A stretch of 54,235 nucleotides of DNA from JADJAH01 sp964615795 (GTDB taxonomy: Bacteria; Bacteroidota; Ignavibacteria; Tepidaquicellales; Tepidaquicellaceae), in NCBI GenBank assembly GCA_964615795.1, contig CAZTQR010000015.1, positions 1 to 54,235 of the forward strand. Reading direction: 5' to 3'. Numbering within the stretch: position 1 is the stretch's first letter; each line of letters opens with the position of its first letter. This document shows, piece after piece, positions 1 through 9,159 of this stretch. Made by a program: the position numbers and the translations under genes. A model generated the notes under the pieces. It was not told the origin of the DNA and searched no databases. It saw only the letters and a list, made by a program, of their open reading frames with translations.

Positions 1-202
1 TCTGTTTGACAAAATTACCTTGAGCGATATTAAAAAGAAACAAAGGATTATTAGTCCAATCTACATGAAGAGGCGATGCCATTCATGGTCTCAAGGAATT
101 CTGAACTGCCGGTGCAAAGAGAGACATGAGAAGATAGTAGCATTTCATTTTACGATAGATCAGATTTTCGTGCCAACTATTTTTATTGATTGGATAAAAA
201 AA
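1..202. other. window edge, no gene recognised
   Basis: I see no convincing coding sequence, RNA or repeat here. A 69-codon open frame at 20-229 on the plus strand has no recognisable domain and runs through the promoter of the next gene, so I do not call it. Confidence 0.5.
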
Positions 203-234
203 TTGGTAATTCAAATCGAATTTCCTTAAGTTTG
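203..234 (+). promoter_or_regulatory. Bacteroidota-type promoter of the beta-helix gene
   Basis: TTG at 203-205, 21 bases, then TAAGTTTG at 227-234 matches the Bacteroidota sigma-ABfr pattern (-33 TTG, -7 TAnnTTTG). It leaves a leader of about 33 bases before the ATG at 271. Inference from motif and spacing only. Confidence 0.6.
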
Positions 235-270
235 ATTAATCACTTTCCCACAAACTAAACTGGAAGACAG

Positions 271-2412
271 ATGAAGAACTTTTTCATTGCTCTTTTGTCT
301 GCAACACTTTTGTTTGCAGTTTCTGCGGCATTTTCTCAAAATGTCAACGTAGCTCCTGCAGCAAACACTTATCCAAACCTCGGTGCCGCTTTCACAGCGA
401 TCAACGGAGGAGCACACGGCGCCGGTGCAATCACGGTATCTATAGTTGGTAATACTGTGGAAGCAGCTCCTGCAATCCTCAATGGCGGTGTTTTCACATC
501 CTGTTCAATTACGCCGAACGGTGCAAGAACGGTTGGCGGAAACTTCAACGAAGCTGTAATTGTGCTTGACGGAGCCGATAACGTTTCGATTGACGGCCTC
601 AATACTGCAGGCAATTCGCTTACTATCGCAAATCCGAATACCGGTACCGCACAAGGTTGTATCCGGCTCTCCAACGGCGCACAAAACAATTCATTGAAAA
701 ACCTGGTTTGCAATGGTGTTGGAGTAGGAACCGGACAGGGAGGCAGAACTATAAACATTGCCCAGTCCACAGCTGCGGTTGGAAATAACAACAACCTGAT
801 CGAGAACTGCCTGGTTAACGGCGGCAGGAGGGGCATACAGACTTTCGGCACAGCGGCGCTGGTTACCAATGACGGCACGATCATCCGAAATTGCATCGTA
901 AAGAACTGTTCATCTTTGGCTATATTTATCGGCTCTGAAACCAGGGATAATACTGTCGAAAGATGCCAGATCTTCAATGATGCGGCAATTGTTGCAGGAG
1001 CTGACCTGAGAGGCATTAATGTTCAGGGAGTTGGCAACAATAATGTTATAGCAAACAGGGTTTACAATCTCAACAGTTCAACTGTCGCCGATTTCATCGG
1101 TATCCTGGTAATACCTGTGTTGCTAACCGCTCCGGGTTCAAACGCAACAACTGTCAGGATCGTGAACAATATGGTTTCGATCACTGATAACAACATCGGC
1201 TCGGGAAGTATCCTTGGAATTTATCCAAGTTCCATCCCGGGGACGACTGTTCCTTACACGTGCACCGCAGTGAATAACTCGTCTCTGGTTTCAGGAACGG
1301 ATGCAACTGCTGCAGCGGCATTCAATGCGGCATTCTATTCCGATAACCTAGAGGCAGGATCTGTTACCAGAATTTTCAACAACATTGCCCTGAATACAAG
1401 GTCAGGCGGTGATTCTACAACTCAAAACATCGGCGGATATATTGACAATGATGCCGTAATAACTCTTGATGCTGATTACAACATCTGGTCAGCAACTGAC
1501 GCTGCCACCGGCTGGGACGGCGGATTTGACGGTTTTCTGTACAACAACATCAATCTGCACAGACAGGCTGCCTGCAATCCGGGCACTACTTTGAGAGAGC
1601 TTCACACAGTCTTCAGCACTACATTCAGCTTCACTTCTGCTACCGACCTGCATCTGGTAGCTTCTTCTCTCGGCGGCAGCATAAACGGATCTCCAAGCAC
1701 TGATGCTCCCACTGACATAGACGGTGATGTCAGAAGCGCAACTCTTCCTTACAGAGGCGCCGATGAACTTGCAGCAGGTTTGTTCAAGTCATTCACTCTC
1801 ACTGTCGGTATGGAAGGTTCTATGCCCGGGCCGTATGATATTGTGACTGTCGGCCTCGCAAATTCAACATCGCCATACGCTTTGGTTGCCCTTGCAACGA
1901 ACCATGTCAATACAGGTTCAACTACGACAGTGATGCATTTTGGCGGAGCAATACCTAACGGCACGCCTTACTATGTCATAGCATTCCATAGAAATCATCT
2001 TGAAACTTGGAGTGCAAATACTGTCACGTTTGCGGGTGGAGCGGCTTCATATAATTTCACTACATCCGTTGCTCAGGCATACGGAAGCAATCAGGTTATC
2101 GAAGGAGGAATCGCCAGAACGTATGGAGCTGACGTCAATCAGGACGGAACAATTGACGCATCCGACGGCGCTGACATTGATAACGATGCATTCAATTTTG
2201 TATCCGGAAATCAGATACTTTCAGACGTAACAAATGACGGGTCAACGGATGCATCAGATGCAGTTTATTCTGATAACAATGCTTTCAATTTCATCGGAGT
2301 TGTTAAGCCGCCGGCACCAAACAGTCTGACGGCCGACGATGGATTGAGATCAAGCGGAAAGCAGTCAACAACAGTTTCAAACAATCTGAGGAAAGTTTCA
2401 CTTCAGAACTGA
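271..2412 (+). CDS. secreted beta-helix protein with dockerin-like repeats
   Basis: A 713-residue exported protein of unknown substrate. Residues 1-22 are a signal peptide (basic start, hydrophobic core, cleavage near AFSQ). Residues about 30-500 are rich in G, N, V and I with recurring short strands such as NNSLKNLVCNG, NNNNLIENC and NDGTIIRNCIV, which is the right-handed parallel beta-helix pattern. A Fn3/Ig-like stretch follows. Residues about 635-690 hold two calcium-loop repeats (DVNQDGTIDASDGADIDND and DVTNDGSTDASDAVYSDNN) like type I dockerins. There is no T9SS sorting domain; the tail is a short polar linker. It stands alone between its own promoter and a strong terminator. Beta-helix proteins of this sort are often adhesins or polysaccharide lyases, but no catalytic motif is visible, so the role is open. 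Confidence 0.8.
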   Translation: MKNFFIALLSATLLFAVSAAFSQNVNVAPAANTYPNLGAAFTAINGGAHGAGAITVSIVGNTVEAAPAILNGGVFTSCSITPNGARTVGGNFNEAVIVLDGADNVSIDGLNTAGNSLTIANPNTGTAQGCIRLSNGAQNNSLKNLVCNGVGVGTGQGGRTINIAQSTAAVGNNNNLIENCLVNGGRRGIQTFGTAALVTNDGTIIRNCIVKNCSSLAIFIGSETRDNTVERCQIFNDAAIVAGADLRGINVQGVGNNNVIANRVYNLNSSTVADFIGILVIPVLLTAPGSNATTVRIVNNMVSITDNNIGSGSILGIYPSSIPGTTVPYTCTAVNNSSLVSGTDATAAAAFNAAFYSDNLEAGSVTRIFNNIALNTRSGGDSTTQNIGGYIDNDAVITLDADYNIWSATDAATGWDGGFDGFLYNNINLHRQAACNPGTTLRELHTVFSTTFSFTSATDLHLVASSLGGSINGSPSTDAPTDIDGDVRSATLPYRGADELAAGLFKSFTLTVGMEGSMPGPYDIVTVGLANSTSPYALVALATNHVNTGSTTTVMHFGGAIPNGTPYYVIAFHRNHLETWSANTVTFAGGAASYNFTTSVAQAYGSNQVIEGGIARTYGADVNQDGTIDASDGADIDNDAFNFVSGNQILSDVTNDGSTDASDAVYSDNNAFNFIGVVKPPAPNSLTADDGLRSSGKQSTTVSNNLRKVSLQN

Positions 2413-2440
2413 GTTGTTAACTCGTTTTAGAAATGACTCT

Positions 2441-2468
2441 AAAACCCGGCATTTGCCGGGTTTTTTTG
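2441..2468 (+). terminator. rho-independent terminator
   Basis: Stem CCCGGC (2445-2450), loop ATTT, stem GCCGGG (2455-2460), extended by A-T pairs and followed by seven T. It closes the beta-helix gene; the A-run on the other side may let it also serve asnB on the minus strand. Confidence 0.9.
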
Positions 2469-2498
2469 TGCCGGAAAGAATGCCGGGATACAAGAGTA

Positions 2499-4163
2499 TC
2501 AGTAACTTTTCGAATGCACATTCTTCACAGCCCTTCCGGAAGGATCATTGAGCTTCTTGAATGATTCGTCCCATTCCAGTGCAACGGGCGAACTGCACGC
2601 AACAGACGGAACAGATGGAACACAAGCCGCTGCAGTGTCGGAAGGGAAGTGTTCGGAAAAGATCGATCTGTAATAGTATTCTTCCTTGTTCATCGGTGGA
2701 TTCACCGGGAATCTGTAACTTGCCTTTGCAAGCTGATCATCTGTAACTTTCTCGTTCACAATTGCCTTCAATGTGTCAATCCAGCTGTATCCAACTCCGT
2801 CGCTGAATTGCTCCTTCTGCCTCCATAAGATATTCTCGGGAAGATATTCCCTGAATGCATCTCTCAGAATCCACTTCTCTATCTTTCCGTTGCCTGCCAT
2901 TTTGTCCTTTGGATTAAGGCGCATCGCTACGTCAATGAACTCTTTGTCGAGAAAGGGAACTCTTCCTTCAACTCCCCATGAACACAATGACTTGTTTGCA
3001 CGAAGGCAGTCATAAAGGTGCAGTTTCCCGAGCTTCCGTACGGTTTCTTCATGAAATGCCTTCGCATCAGGTGCCTTGTGAAAGTAAAGATATCCTCCGA
3101 ACAGCTCGTCCGAGCCTTCCCCGGAAAGCACCATCTTGATTCCCATTGAACGGATAACCCTTGCAAGAAGGTACATTGGAGTGCTTGCCCTGACCGTGGT
3201 CACATCATAGGTCTCTATGTGGTAGATAACATCTCTCAAAGCATCAAGTCCTTCCTGTATGGTGAAGTTGATCTCGTGATGGACAGAACCGATGTGCGCG
3301 GCTACTTCTCTTGCCGCAAACAGGTCAGGTGCGCCTTCAAGTCCGATCGCAAATGAATGAAGCTGAGGATACCAGGCCTGCTGTTTGTCGTCCGTTTCCA
3401 CTCTGTACGCAGCAAACTTCTTTGTTACCGCGGCTATGATGGAGGAGTCAAGGCCTCCGGACAGGAGAACGCCGTAAGGAACATCACTCATCAACTGTCT
3501 GTGAACCGCATTCTCAAGAGCTGTTCTTAGCTGATCTGTATCAGAAGTGTTGTCTTTCACATTATCATAAGATGACCAGTTTCTTTCATACCATTTCACC
3601 GGCTCAGTTCCTTTACGGCTGTCAATGTAATGTCCCGGAGGAAACTCTTCGATCTTCCTGCATATCCCTTCAAGTGCTTTCAGTTCGGATGCCGCATAAA
3701 AGTGCCCGTGTTCATCCCAGCCCGTGTAAAGCGGTATGATACCGATATGGTCCCGGGCAATGAAGTAATGATCATTCTCCGAATCGTACATTGCGAAAGC
3801 AAATATCCCGTTCAGGTCTTCAAGAAAACCGCTTCCCTTATCCAAGTATAACGGCAGGATCACTTCGCAGTCAGAGTGTGTGAGGAATTTGTAATCTTTG
3901 TATTTTTCCCTGATCTCTCTGTGGTTATATATTTCGCCGTTTACTGCGAGGACAAGCTTGCCGTCATTTCCGAAAAGCGGTTGCTTGCCGCTCTGAACAT
4001 CTACTATTGCAAGTCTTTCATGTGCAAGTATTGCAGAATTACCGCAGTATATTCCCGACCAGTCAGGTCCTCTGTGTCTCAGTTTCTTTGACATTGCAAG
4101 GACCTGTGATCTCATTTCATCGCCTTCATTCCTGAGTTTGAACACACCAATAATGCCGCACAT
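2499..4163 (-). CDS. asnB: asparagine synthase (glutamine-hydrolysing)
   Basis: Makes asparagine from aspartate, ATP and glutamine in the cytosol. Length (554) equals E. coli AsnB. The protein starts MCGIIGVF, so Cys2 becomes the N-terminal nucleophile of the class II glutaminase domain (residues about 1-190). The synthetase domain carries the pyrophosphatase loop SGGLDSS at 235-241 and the downstream LSGEGSDELFGGY motif. The start is fixed by the need for Cys2. It is a single gene on the minus strand between two unrelated secreted-protein genes, with a short upstream region that shows no clear TAnnTTTG box. Confidence 0.96.
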   Translation of the reverse strand: MCGIIGVFKLRNEGDEMRSQVLAMSKKLRHRGPDWSGIYCGNSAILAHERLAIVDVQSGKQPLFGNDGKLVLAVNGEIYNHREIREKYKDYKFLTHSDCEVILPLYLDKGSGFLEDLNGIFAFAMYDSENDHYFIARDHIGIIPLYTGWDEHGHFYAASELKALEGICRKIEEFPPGHYIDSRKGTEPVKWYERNWSSYDNVKDNTSDTDQLRTALENAVHRQLMSDVPYGVLLSGGLDSSIIAAVTKKFAAYRVETDDKQQAWYPQLHSFAIGLEGAPDLFAAREVAAHIGSVHHEINFTIQEGLDALRDVIYHIETYDVTTVRASTPMYLLARVIRSMGIKMVLSGEGSDELFGGYLYFHKAPDAKAFHEETVRKLGKLHLYDCLRANKSLCSWGVEGRVPFLDKEFIDVAMRLNPKDKMAGNGKIEKWILRDAFREYLPENILWRQKEQFSDGVGYSWIDTLKAIVNEKVTDDQLAKASYRFPVNPPMNKEEYYYRSIFSEHFPSDTAAACVPSVPSVACSSPVALEWDESFKKLNDPSGRAVKNVHSKSY

Positions 4164-4190
4164 ATGCTTTGATCTTTATTATGGGTTTGT

Positions 4191-4228
4191 GAATAATAAA
4201 ACAATGCGGAACTTGTCGTCCCGCATTG
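4191..4228 (-). terminator. rho-independent terminator of the metalloprotease gene
   Basis: Inverted arms CAATGCGG (4202-4209) and CCGCATTG (4221-4228). Read on the minus strand the stem is followed by TTTTATTATTC. It separates the metalloprotease gene from asnB. Confidence 0.8.
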
Positions 4229-4274
4229 CTGGCTTCCTGATTTCTTATGACTGACTCTGAACTTTTCTGCTTTG

Positions 4275-6569
4275 TTATTTCAGCAATGTCATTCTCTTGC
4301 TTTCCGTGAAATTACCTGAGCGGATCACATAAACATACACTCCGCTGGAGAGTTTTCCGGCGTCAAAGTTAACGCTGTAAGATCCTGCGCTGAACATTCC
4401 GCTAACAAGCACCGCAACTTCCTTGCCTGAGAGATCATATACCTTAAGCTCTACATTGCCGTTCTCGGGCAAAGCAAATGTCAGGCGGGTTGCAGGATTG
4501 AACGGATTCGGAAAATTCTGCGACAAAGAATACTTCTCCGGAATGCCTGTACCGTTGTTTGTGACTGACACCTGATTTGAGATCGTGAAATTAGTGTTCG
4601 AAAGATCGAAGAACACATTTCCGACTGCCTCGATCTTGATCCTTGCCGCGGTGTTGTTGATGCTCGGCAGAGTTACGCTTTGAGAACCGTCGTTAGGTGT
4701 GCCGGCAGCAAGTGTGACCGGAAAAGTAAGTCCGCCGTCTGTTGACAACTTAATGTTAACGTTGGCGCAATTCACAGGCGCGGCATTTGTATTTGCAACA
4801 TCCCATGTGATCGTTTGCGGCACGTTGGAGTTGAGCGTCACTGCAGAATTAGGATATGTTACAAGGAACGGCCCGGCTGCAGCATCAACCGTGAAGAAGA
4901 TGATCTCATTGTTCACACCGCCGGCGGTTGCATTGTTGTCCCTCACCGTAAGCCTGAATGTGAGGTTTCTTGAATACGTCGGAAGGATCTCTCCGATGGT
5001 CTGAGTATTGTTGAGAATGTTGGATAGCTTCGGAAAATATCTTGTGCCTGATGTGTCAGGCTTGAAGGACCTGAAAATAGGAGCATCACCCGAAGGGCTG
5101 TTCGGTGATCCGGGAGGGCCGATGTCCATTTCTTCCCAACAGTAAGTGAGCGAGTTAGGCGTTTCTGCATCGGTCGCAGTTCCCGTAAGCTGGAAAGGTG
5201 TCCTCACAGGAAGCACCCAGCCGCCGCTTGGCATTGTAATGCTCGGCGGCGTATTGCCGGAGTTGGTAATAACTGCGCATGAATTGCCTGTGCCGAACTG
5301 TATGAACTGCTGGATCTCGGAGAAACTTCCTGTGTGAAAGTAATCGTCGCTGTTGTTTTGAAGGTTATGACTTCCGCAGATACCGGCATAAGCCATGATC
5401 GTGCTTCCGCTTCCGGGCTCCCATGCGGTTCCCGCATTTCTGTTTCCTCCGCCGCACGCGCTCGCTTCACTGTTGAATGTATGGTTTCCGCCGTACTGAT
5501 GCCCGACTTCATGAGCAACGTAATCAATATAGAAAGGATCTCCTGTCGGCTGTGGAAGTCCTGTAACTCCCTGCGCCTTTATTCCGGGAACGCAAACGCA
5601 TCTCAGAAAAGCAACGCCACCTCCGCCTGTGCTGAACACATGGCCGATATCGTAGTTTGCCGATCCTATCACATTATCAAGATTGTTCTGATTCTGTGAA
5701 AGCATTGCGCCGCCGTTGCTGTTTGTGTACGGATCCGTGCTTGAATTTGTATAAACGATCAGATCATTGTTTGCAATGAGTGTCATTCTTATGCAAAGAT
5801 CCTTGATGTAAACTCCGTTCACTCTGTTCATTGCCGTTACTATTGCCGCAAGGCCCTGCGAAACGGTTCCTCCGTGGAATGTCGTGTACTCTCCGGTTGC
5901 CGCCATTGCCAGCCTGTATGTCCTCAGTTCAGGGCCGCATACGATCGCACCTCTGTATGTGGGAGCAACAGGTGAAAGATCTGACGCAATTTCATCCGTC
6001 AGGCATTCAAAGCTGTGCCTGTTAGCAAGTGCTGTTTTATAGTAGCTTATGTAATGTTCTGTCTCGTTTGCTGAATACGGATCAATGAAATAATCTCCTT
6101 TGGGACTGAGGATCATTGCATGAAATCCGTGAACCGTAATGTCCATTGTGCCCGATGCATACGGATCACTTATGCCCTGAATAAGATATGTCCTTATATC
6201 GGGATACTTTGAAGACAACCCGGGATCCATCATTGAATATTCTACCGCGCTGAATGTTGCCGTGCGCCCGTCGGGCATCGGCAGGGAGATAATGGCCGGG
6301 GTCCTGTCAGATCTCTCGGGCGGAACCGATGATAGCTCCGTTCTTAGAGCCAGAAGATCTGCCCTTACTGTTCGGTAATTGTCCGGTACTATTCTCCTTT
6401 CTCCTTTCAGTACTATTTCAGATTCATTTGCATCGGTCCATACTGACTGAATCTCGGACGCGATTGCAGTGCCTGTTGAAACCAACTTGCCGTCCCTGAA
6501 TGTAATGCCGGTCGCAGAGATCAGAATGAAAAGGGAAAGAACAATTTTAACTCTTAATGCTTTGTTCAT
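4275..6569 (-). CDS. secreted metzincin (M12B reprolysin-like) protease, T9SS cargo
   Basis: A 764-residue zinc protease exported to the surface or medium. A signal peptide covers about residues 1-22. The catalytic domain lies at about 205-440 with the metzincin site HEVGHQYGGNH (His353, Glu354, His357, His363) and a downstream Met-turn (IMAYAGICG). After it come Ig-like or proprotein-type beta domains with the phrase QTITWDVANT, common in Bacteroidota M12 proteases. The last 80 residues are a T9SS type A sorting domain (SQNFPNPFNPATRL through to KRMTLLK). Residues about 40-200 are probably the propeptide. It is divergent from the PNGase F-like gene, 165 bases apart, and both products are extracellular, so they may act on the same glycoprotein substrates (inference). 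Confidence 0.9.
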   Translation of the reverse strand: MNKALRVKIVLSLFILISATGITFRDGKLVSTGTAIASEIQSVWTDANESEIVLKGERRIVPDNYRTVRADLLALRTELSSVPPERSDRTPAIISLPMPDGRTATFSAVEYSMMDPGLSSKYPDIRTYLIQGISDPYASGTMDITVHGFHAMILSPKGDYFIDPYSANETEHYISYYKTALANRHSFECLTDEIASDLSPVAPTYRGAIVCGPELRTYRLAMAATGEYTTFHGGTVSQGLAAIVTAMNRVNGVYIKDLCIRMTLIANNDLIVYTNSSTDPYTNSNGGAMLSQNQNNLDNVIGSANYDIGHVFSTGGGGVAFLRCVCVPGIKAQGVTGLPQPTGDPFYIDYVAHEVGHQYGGNHTFNSEASACGGGNRNAGTAWEPGSGSTIMAYAGICGSHNLQNNSDDYFHTGSFSEIQQFIQFGTGNSCAVITNSGNTPPSITMPSGGWVLPVRTPFQLTGTATDAETPNSLTYCWEEMDIGPPGSPNSPSGDAPIFRSFKPDTSGTRYFPKLSNILNNTQTIGEILPTYSRNLTFRLTVRDNNATAGGVNNEIIFFTVDAAAGPFLVTYPNSAVTLNSNVPQTITWDVANTNAAPVNCANVNIKLSTDGGLTFPVTLAAGTPNDGSQSVTLPSINNTAARIKIEAVGNVFFDLSNTNFTISNQVSVTNNGTGIPEKYSLSQNFPNPFNPATRLTFALPENGNVELKVYDLSGKEVAVLVSGMFSAGSYSVNFDAGKLSSGVYVYVIRSGNFTESKRMTLLK

Positions 6570-6734
6570 TGGGAAATTTTTATTTTATGATTTAGCGGTG
6601 CGGATAGAACGGAGAAACACCGGATCAAGTTTCGCTTAAGATAACAAATTTGCTCAAAAGATTTTGCGTAAGAGCCTTTCCCCGTGAATGAACATTGCTT
6701 ACAATCTTCATCTTCAATAATTTGCCGGCACACC

Positions 6735-8660
6735 ATGAGAATCATTATTCCTCTTTTGCTTACAGTGCTGATGCCCTTTGCAGGGTCATTGAAAGCCGGC
6801 AGCGCAAAGGTCCGCATCATCACTTCACATGAAAGGTCGCTGGTTGTGACTGATCCTGTGAAGGGATATAACTCTTATCCCGCCTGGACGATCTTTCCTA
6901 CAAAGAATGTACCCTGCAGAAATGCACTTCTCAGAATCACATACGAATGCCCTGAATCCCTTAGGTGCGGCGAGTGGGACTACATAGACAAGGTTATGAT
7001 CAGGAGAAGGGAAGGGAATAATAAAGACACGCTTAATTTCGAAATTGCACGAATGATCTCACCTTACGGTTCAAGGTTCACAAGCGACTGGAAATTCTCA
7101 TGGACCACAGACATCACTGACTTTGCGCCGATGCTTCATGATTCAGTGGAAATTGAATTCATCCACACCGGCTATGAAAGCAACAAGGACCGCGGTTGGC
7201 TTATTACAATTTCATTTGAACTTACTGAAGGTCCGCCTTCTATGGAGCTTCTCGGCATAAATGAACTCTGGAAAGGAAATTTTCCTTACGGTGACTCAGC
7301 AAAGACAATTGAGTCCTTTCTCACTCCCCGAAAATTCAAGACACCCCCCGGGACTGCGATTTCCCGTCTGAGGCTGCTTCAGACCGGCCACGGAATGGAT
7401 GATCTTGAGAACTGCGCCGAGTTCTGCGCAAAGTCAAGATTCATTTATCTCGACGGAAAACAGATCAGCACAAGAAAGATCTGGAAGGAGTGCGGCGACA
7501 ATCCTCTGTTCCCGCAGGCAGGCACATGGATATTTGACAGGGCAAACTGGTGCCCCGGCGATATTGTTGCTCCGGACTTAATCGACATAAGCGCCTCTTC
7601 CGGCAGGTCATACATTCTTGATATTGATATGGAGACGTATGTAAACAGCAGTAAACCAACAGCAAACTATGAATTTTCCTCTTACATTTTCCATTACTCA
7701 AAACCCCGGGCTAAAAATGACGCCGGACTTGTGGAAATTGTTTCACCAACAGACGGAACCCGAAGTACAAGGAATGATCCCGCATGCTCCGGTCCGGTGG
7801 TAGTGATCAGGAACAACGGAAGTGATCTGTTGAAAAGTCTTGAATTCAATTACGGTACTATCCGCAACGGGCTTCATTACAAATGGACAGGTATGCTTGG
7901 ATCGAATGAATCGGCAATGATCACACTTCCCGGAGATTTCATTATTGAAGACGACGGGAAGTTCTATGTGTCACTTTCTTCACCAAACGGATTGCCTGAT
8001 GAATATGTAAGTGATGATTCGAAAGAAGTTGTACCCCGCCCTGTGCCTGTCTATGATAAATTTATGATCGCGTTCAAGACCAACAGAGACTCAACTTCTA
8101 CATGTTACAGGATTAAGGACTCTTTCGGTAATATTATCTTCAGACTCACCCCGGCGGAGCTCAATGCCGGTAAATCATACTTGGACACATTTTCACTTCA
8201 GCCCGGTTGTTATTCACTCGAAGTGATTGATACAGCAGGAGACGGCCTTGAGTTCTGGTTCAATCCCGAAAGCGGCTCAGGATATGTGAGAATGCTCGAT
8301 ATGAACGGAAGGCTTTTGAAATCCTTTGTATCGGATTTCGGCAATATCCTGATCCACAATTTCAGGATTGAAGGCAACGGAAAGACTTCCTACATAGCTG
8401 ACAAAACCCCCCTGCTGAATGTATTTCCTCCCAGAAACAGCGGAAAATTTGAGGTGGAAATTTTTCTTAATGAGCCTGATACCGTTTCATTCACTATAAT
8501 GGATGAGAAGATGATTCCGGTTTATGAAGAAAACCTCGGTTACATCCGGGAGTACACATACCCTGCGGACATCAGTGCAAATCCTGACGGCATTTATTAT
8601 GTAAGGATTTCTGCTTCCGGGGAAATCGCAGACAGGCGCATAAGGCTAAAGAGGGAGTAA
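6735..8660 (+). CDS. PNGase F-like secreted N-glycanase
   Basis: Probable secreted peptide-N4-(N-acetyl-glucosaminyl)asparagine amidase, which removes N-glycans from glycoproteins. An in-frame ATG lies 51 bases upstream, but the one at 6735 starts a proper signal peptide (MRIIIPLLLTVLMPFAGS), so I use it; the protein is 641 residues. The N-terminal domain contains CGEWDYIDKV (Asp82, at the place of PNGase F Asp60). The second domain contains NCAEFC (Glu229, at the place of PNGase F Glu206 in CAEWC), a later GTWIFDRANWCPG segment and paired cysteines typical of the family. Flavobacterial PNGase F is about half this length; the extra C-terminal part includes beta domains and a T9SS-like tail (GIYYVRISASGE) without the N-P-N-P-F-N core. 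Catalytic residue mapping is from memory of the family. Confidence 0.82.
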   Translation: MRIIIPLLLTVLMPFAGSLKAGSAKVRIITSHERSLVVTDPVKGYNSYPAWTIFPTKNVPCRNALLRITYECPESLRCGEWDYIDKVMIRRREGNNKDTLNFEIARMISPYGSRFTSDWKFSWTTDITDFAPMLHDSVEIEFIHTGYESNKDRGWLITISFELTEGPPSMELLGINELWKGNFPYGDSAKTIESFLTPRKFKTPPGTAISRLRLLQTGHGMDDLENCAEFCAKSRFIYLDGKQISTRKIWKECGDNPLFPQAGTWIFDRANWCPGDIVAPDLIDISASSGRSYILDIDMETYVNSSKPTANYEFSSYIFHYSKPRAKNDAGLVEIVSPTDGTRSTRNDPACSGPVVVIRNNGSDLLKSLEFNYGTIRNGLHYKWTGMLGSNESAMITLPGDFIIEDDGKFYVSLSSPNGLPDEYVSDDSKEVVPRPVPVYDKFMIAFKTNRDSTSTCYRIKDSFGNIIFRLTPAELNAGKSYLDTFSLQPGCYSLEVIDTAGDGLEFWFNPESGSGYVRMLDMNGRLLKSFVSDFGNILIHNFRIEGNGKTSYIADKTPLLNVFPPRNSGKFEVEIFLNEPDTVSFTIMDEKMIPVYEENLGYIREYTYPADISANPDGIYYVRISASGEIADRRIRLKRE

Positions 8661-8824
8661 AATGATTATCCGGTAGATCATTGCCCCGTCCATTTTTTCA
8701 AATGAACCGGAAATTTCTAAGAGAATGAGGACAGCCGGAATTCTTGAATATGGCAATTATTCTGATCGGGAAAGCAGACCCTTTGTCAGGGACACCTCGC
8801 TGAGTTCAGAGGGCAATAAATTGA
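8661..8824. other. intergenic, nothing identified
   Basis: Between the glycanase stop and the rpsU promoter. I see no gene, no T-rich terminator and only short imperfect inverted repeats. Confidence 0.5.
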
Positions 8825-8855
8825 TTGTATAAATGAGGCTTAAGGTGTATATTTG
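8825..8855 (+). promoter_or_regulatory. Bacteroidota-type promoter of rpsU
   Basis: TTG at 8825-8827, 20 bases, then TATATTTG at 8848-8855: a full match to the TTG-N20-TAnnTTTG pattern. The leader to the start codon is about 29 bases. Confidence 0.75.
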
Positions 8856-8887
8856 TAGTCAAAATTTAAACGAAAGAGGTAATCAAT

Positions 8888-9085
8888 TTGCTTAAAGTTG
8901 TAATTCAGGACGGCGAGTCGATAGACAAGGCGCTCAAGAGGTTCAAAAAAAAGTATGAAAAATCCGGTTTGCTAAAGGAATTCAGAAGGCGGATGTTTTA
9001 TACGAAGCCTTCCGTAGAGAAGAAAATGGACAAAGAGAGAGCCATCAGAAAGACAAAGCGACTGCTTGCTGAAGAAAACAGCTGA
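8888..9085 (+). CDS. rpsU: 30S ribosomal protein bS21
   Basis: Small basic protein of the 30S platform near the anti-Shine-Dalgarno end of 16S rRNA. It has 65 residues, the usual length, with the family pattern DGESIDKALKRFKKK followed by a basic helix (RRRMFYTKPS) and a basic tail. The start is TTG at 8888, preceded by AGAGGT at 8875-8880 with a 7-base gap; no ATG fits. It is monocistronic between its own promoter and a terminator. Confidence 0.93.
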   Translation: MLKVVIQDGESIDKALKRFKKKYEKSGLLKEFRRRMFYTKPSVEKKMDKERAIRKTKRLLAEENS

Positions 9086-9106
9086 GAGTTGAATTTTTAC
9101 GGATCT

Positions 9107-9144
9107 CAAACCCATTGTCGTGTTTCAATGGGTTTTTTGTTTTT
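9107..9144 (+). terminator. rho-independent terminator of rpsU
   Basis: Stem AACCCATTG (9109-9117), loop of 8, stem CAATGGGTT (9126-9134), then a T-rich run to 9144. Confidence 0.9.
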
Positions 9145-9159
9145 AGTGAACAAAGGAAT

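Noticed and set aside
20..229. 69-codon plus-strand frame at the window start
   Set aside because: No domain, no ribosome site, and it runs through a well-formed promoter.
369..1016. 215-codon minus-strand frame
   Set aside because: Antisense shadow of the beta-helix gene; the real frame has signal peptide and repeats.
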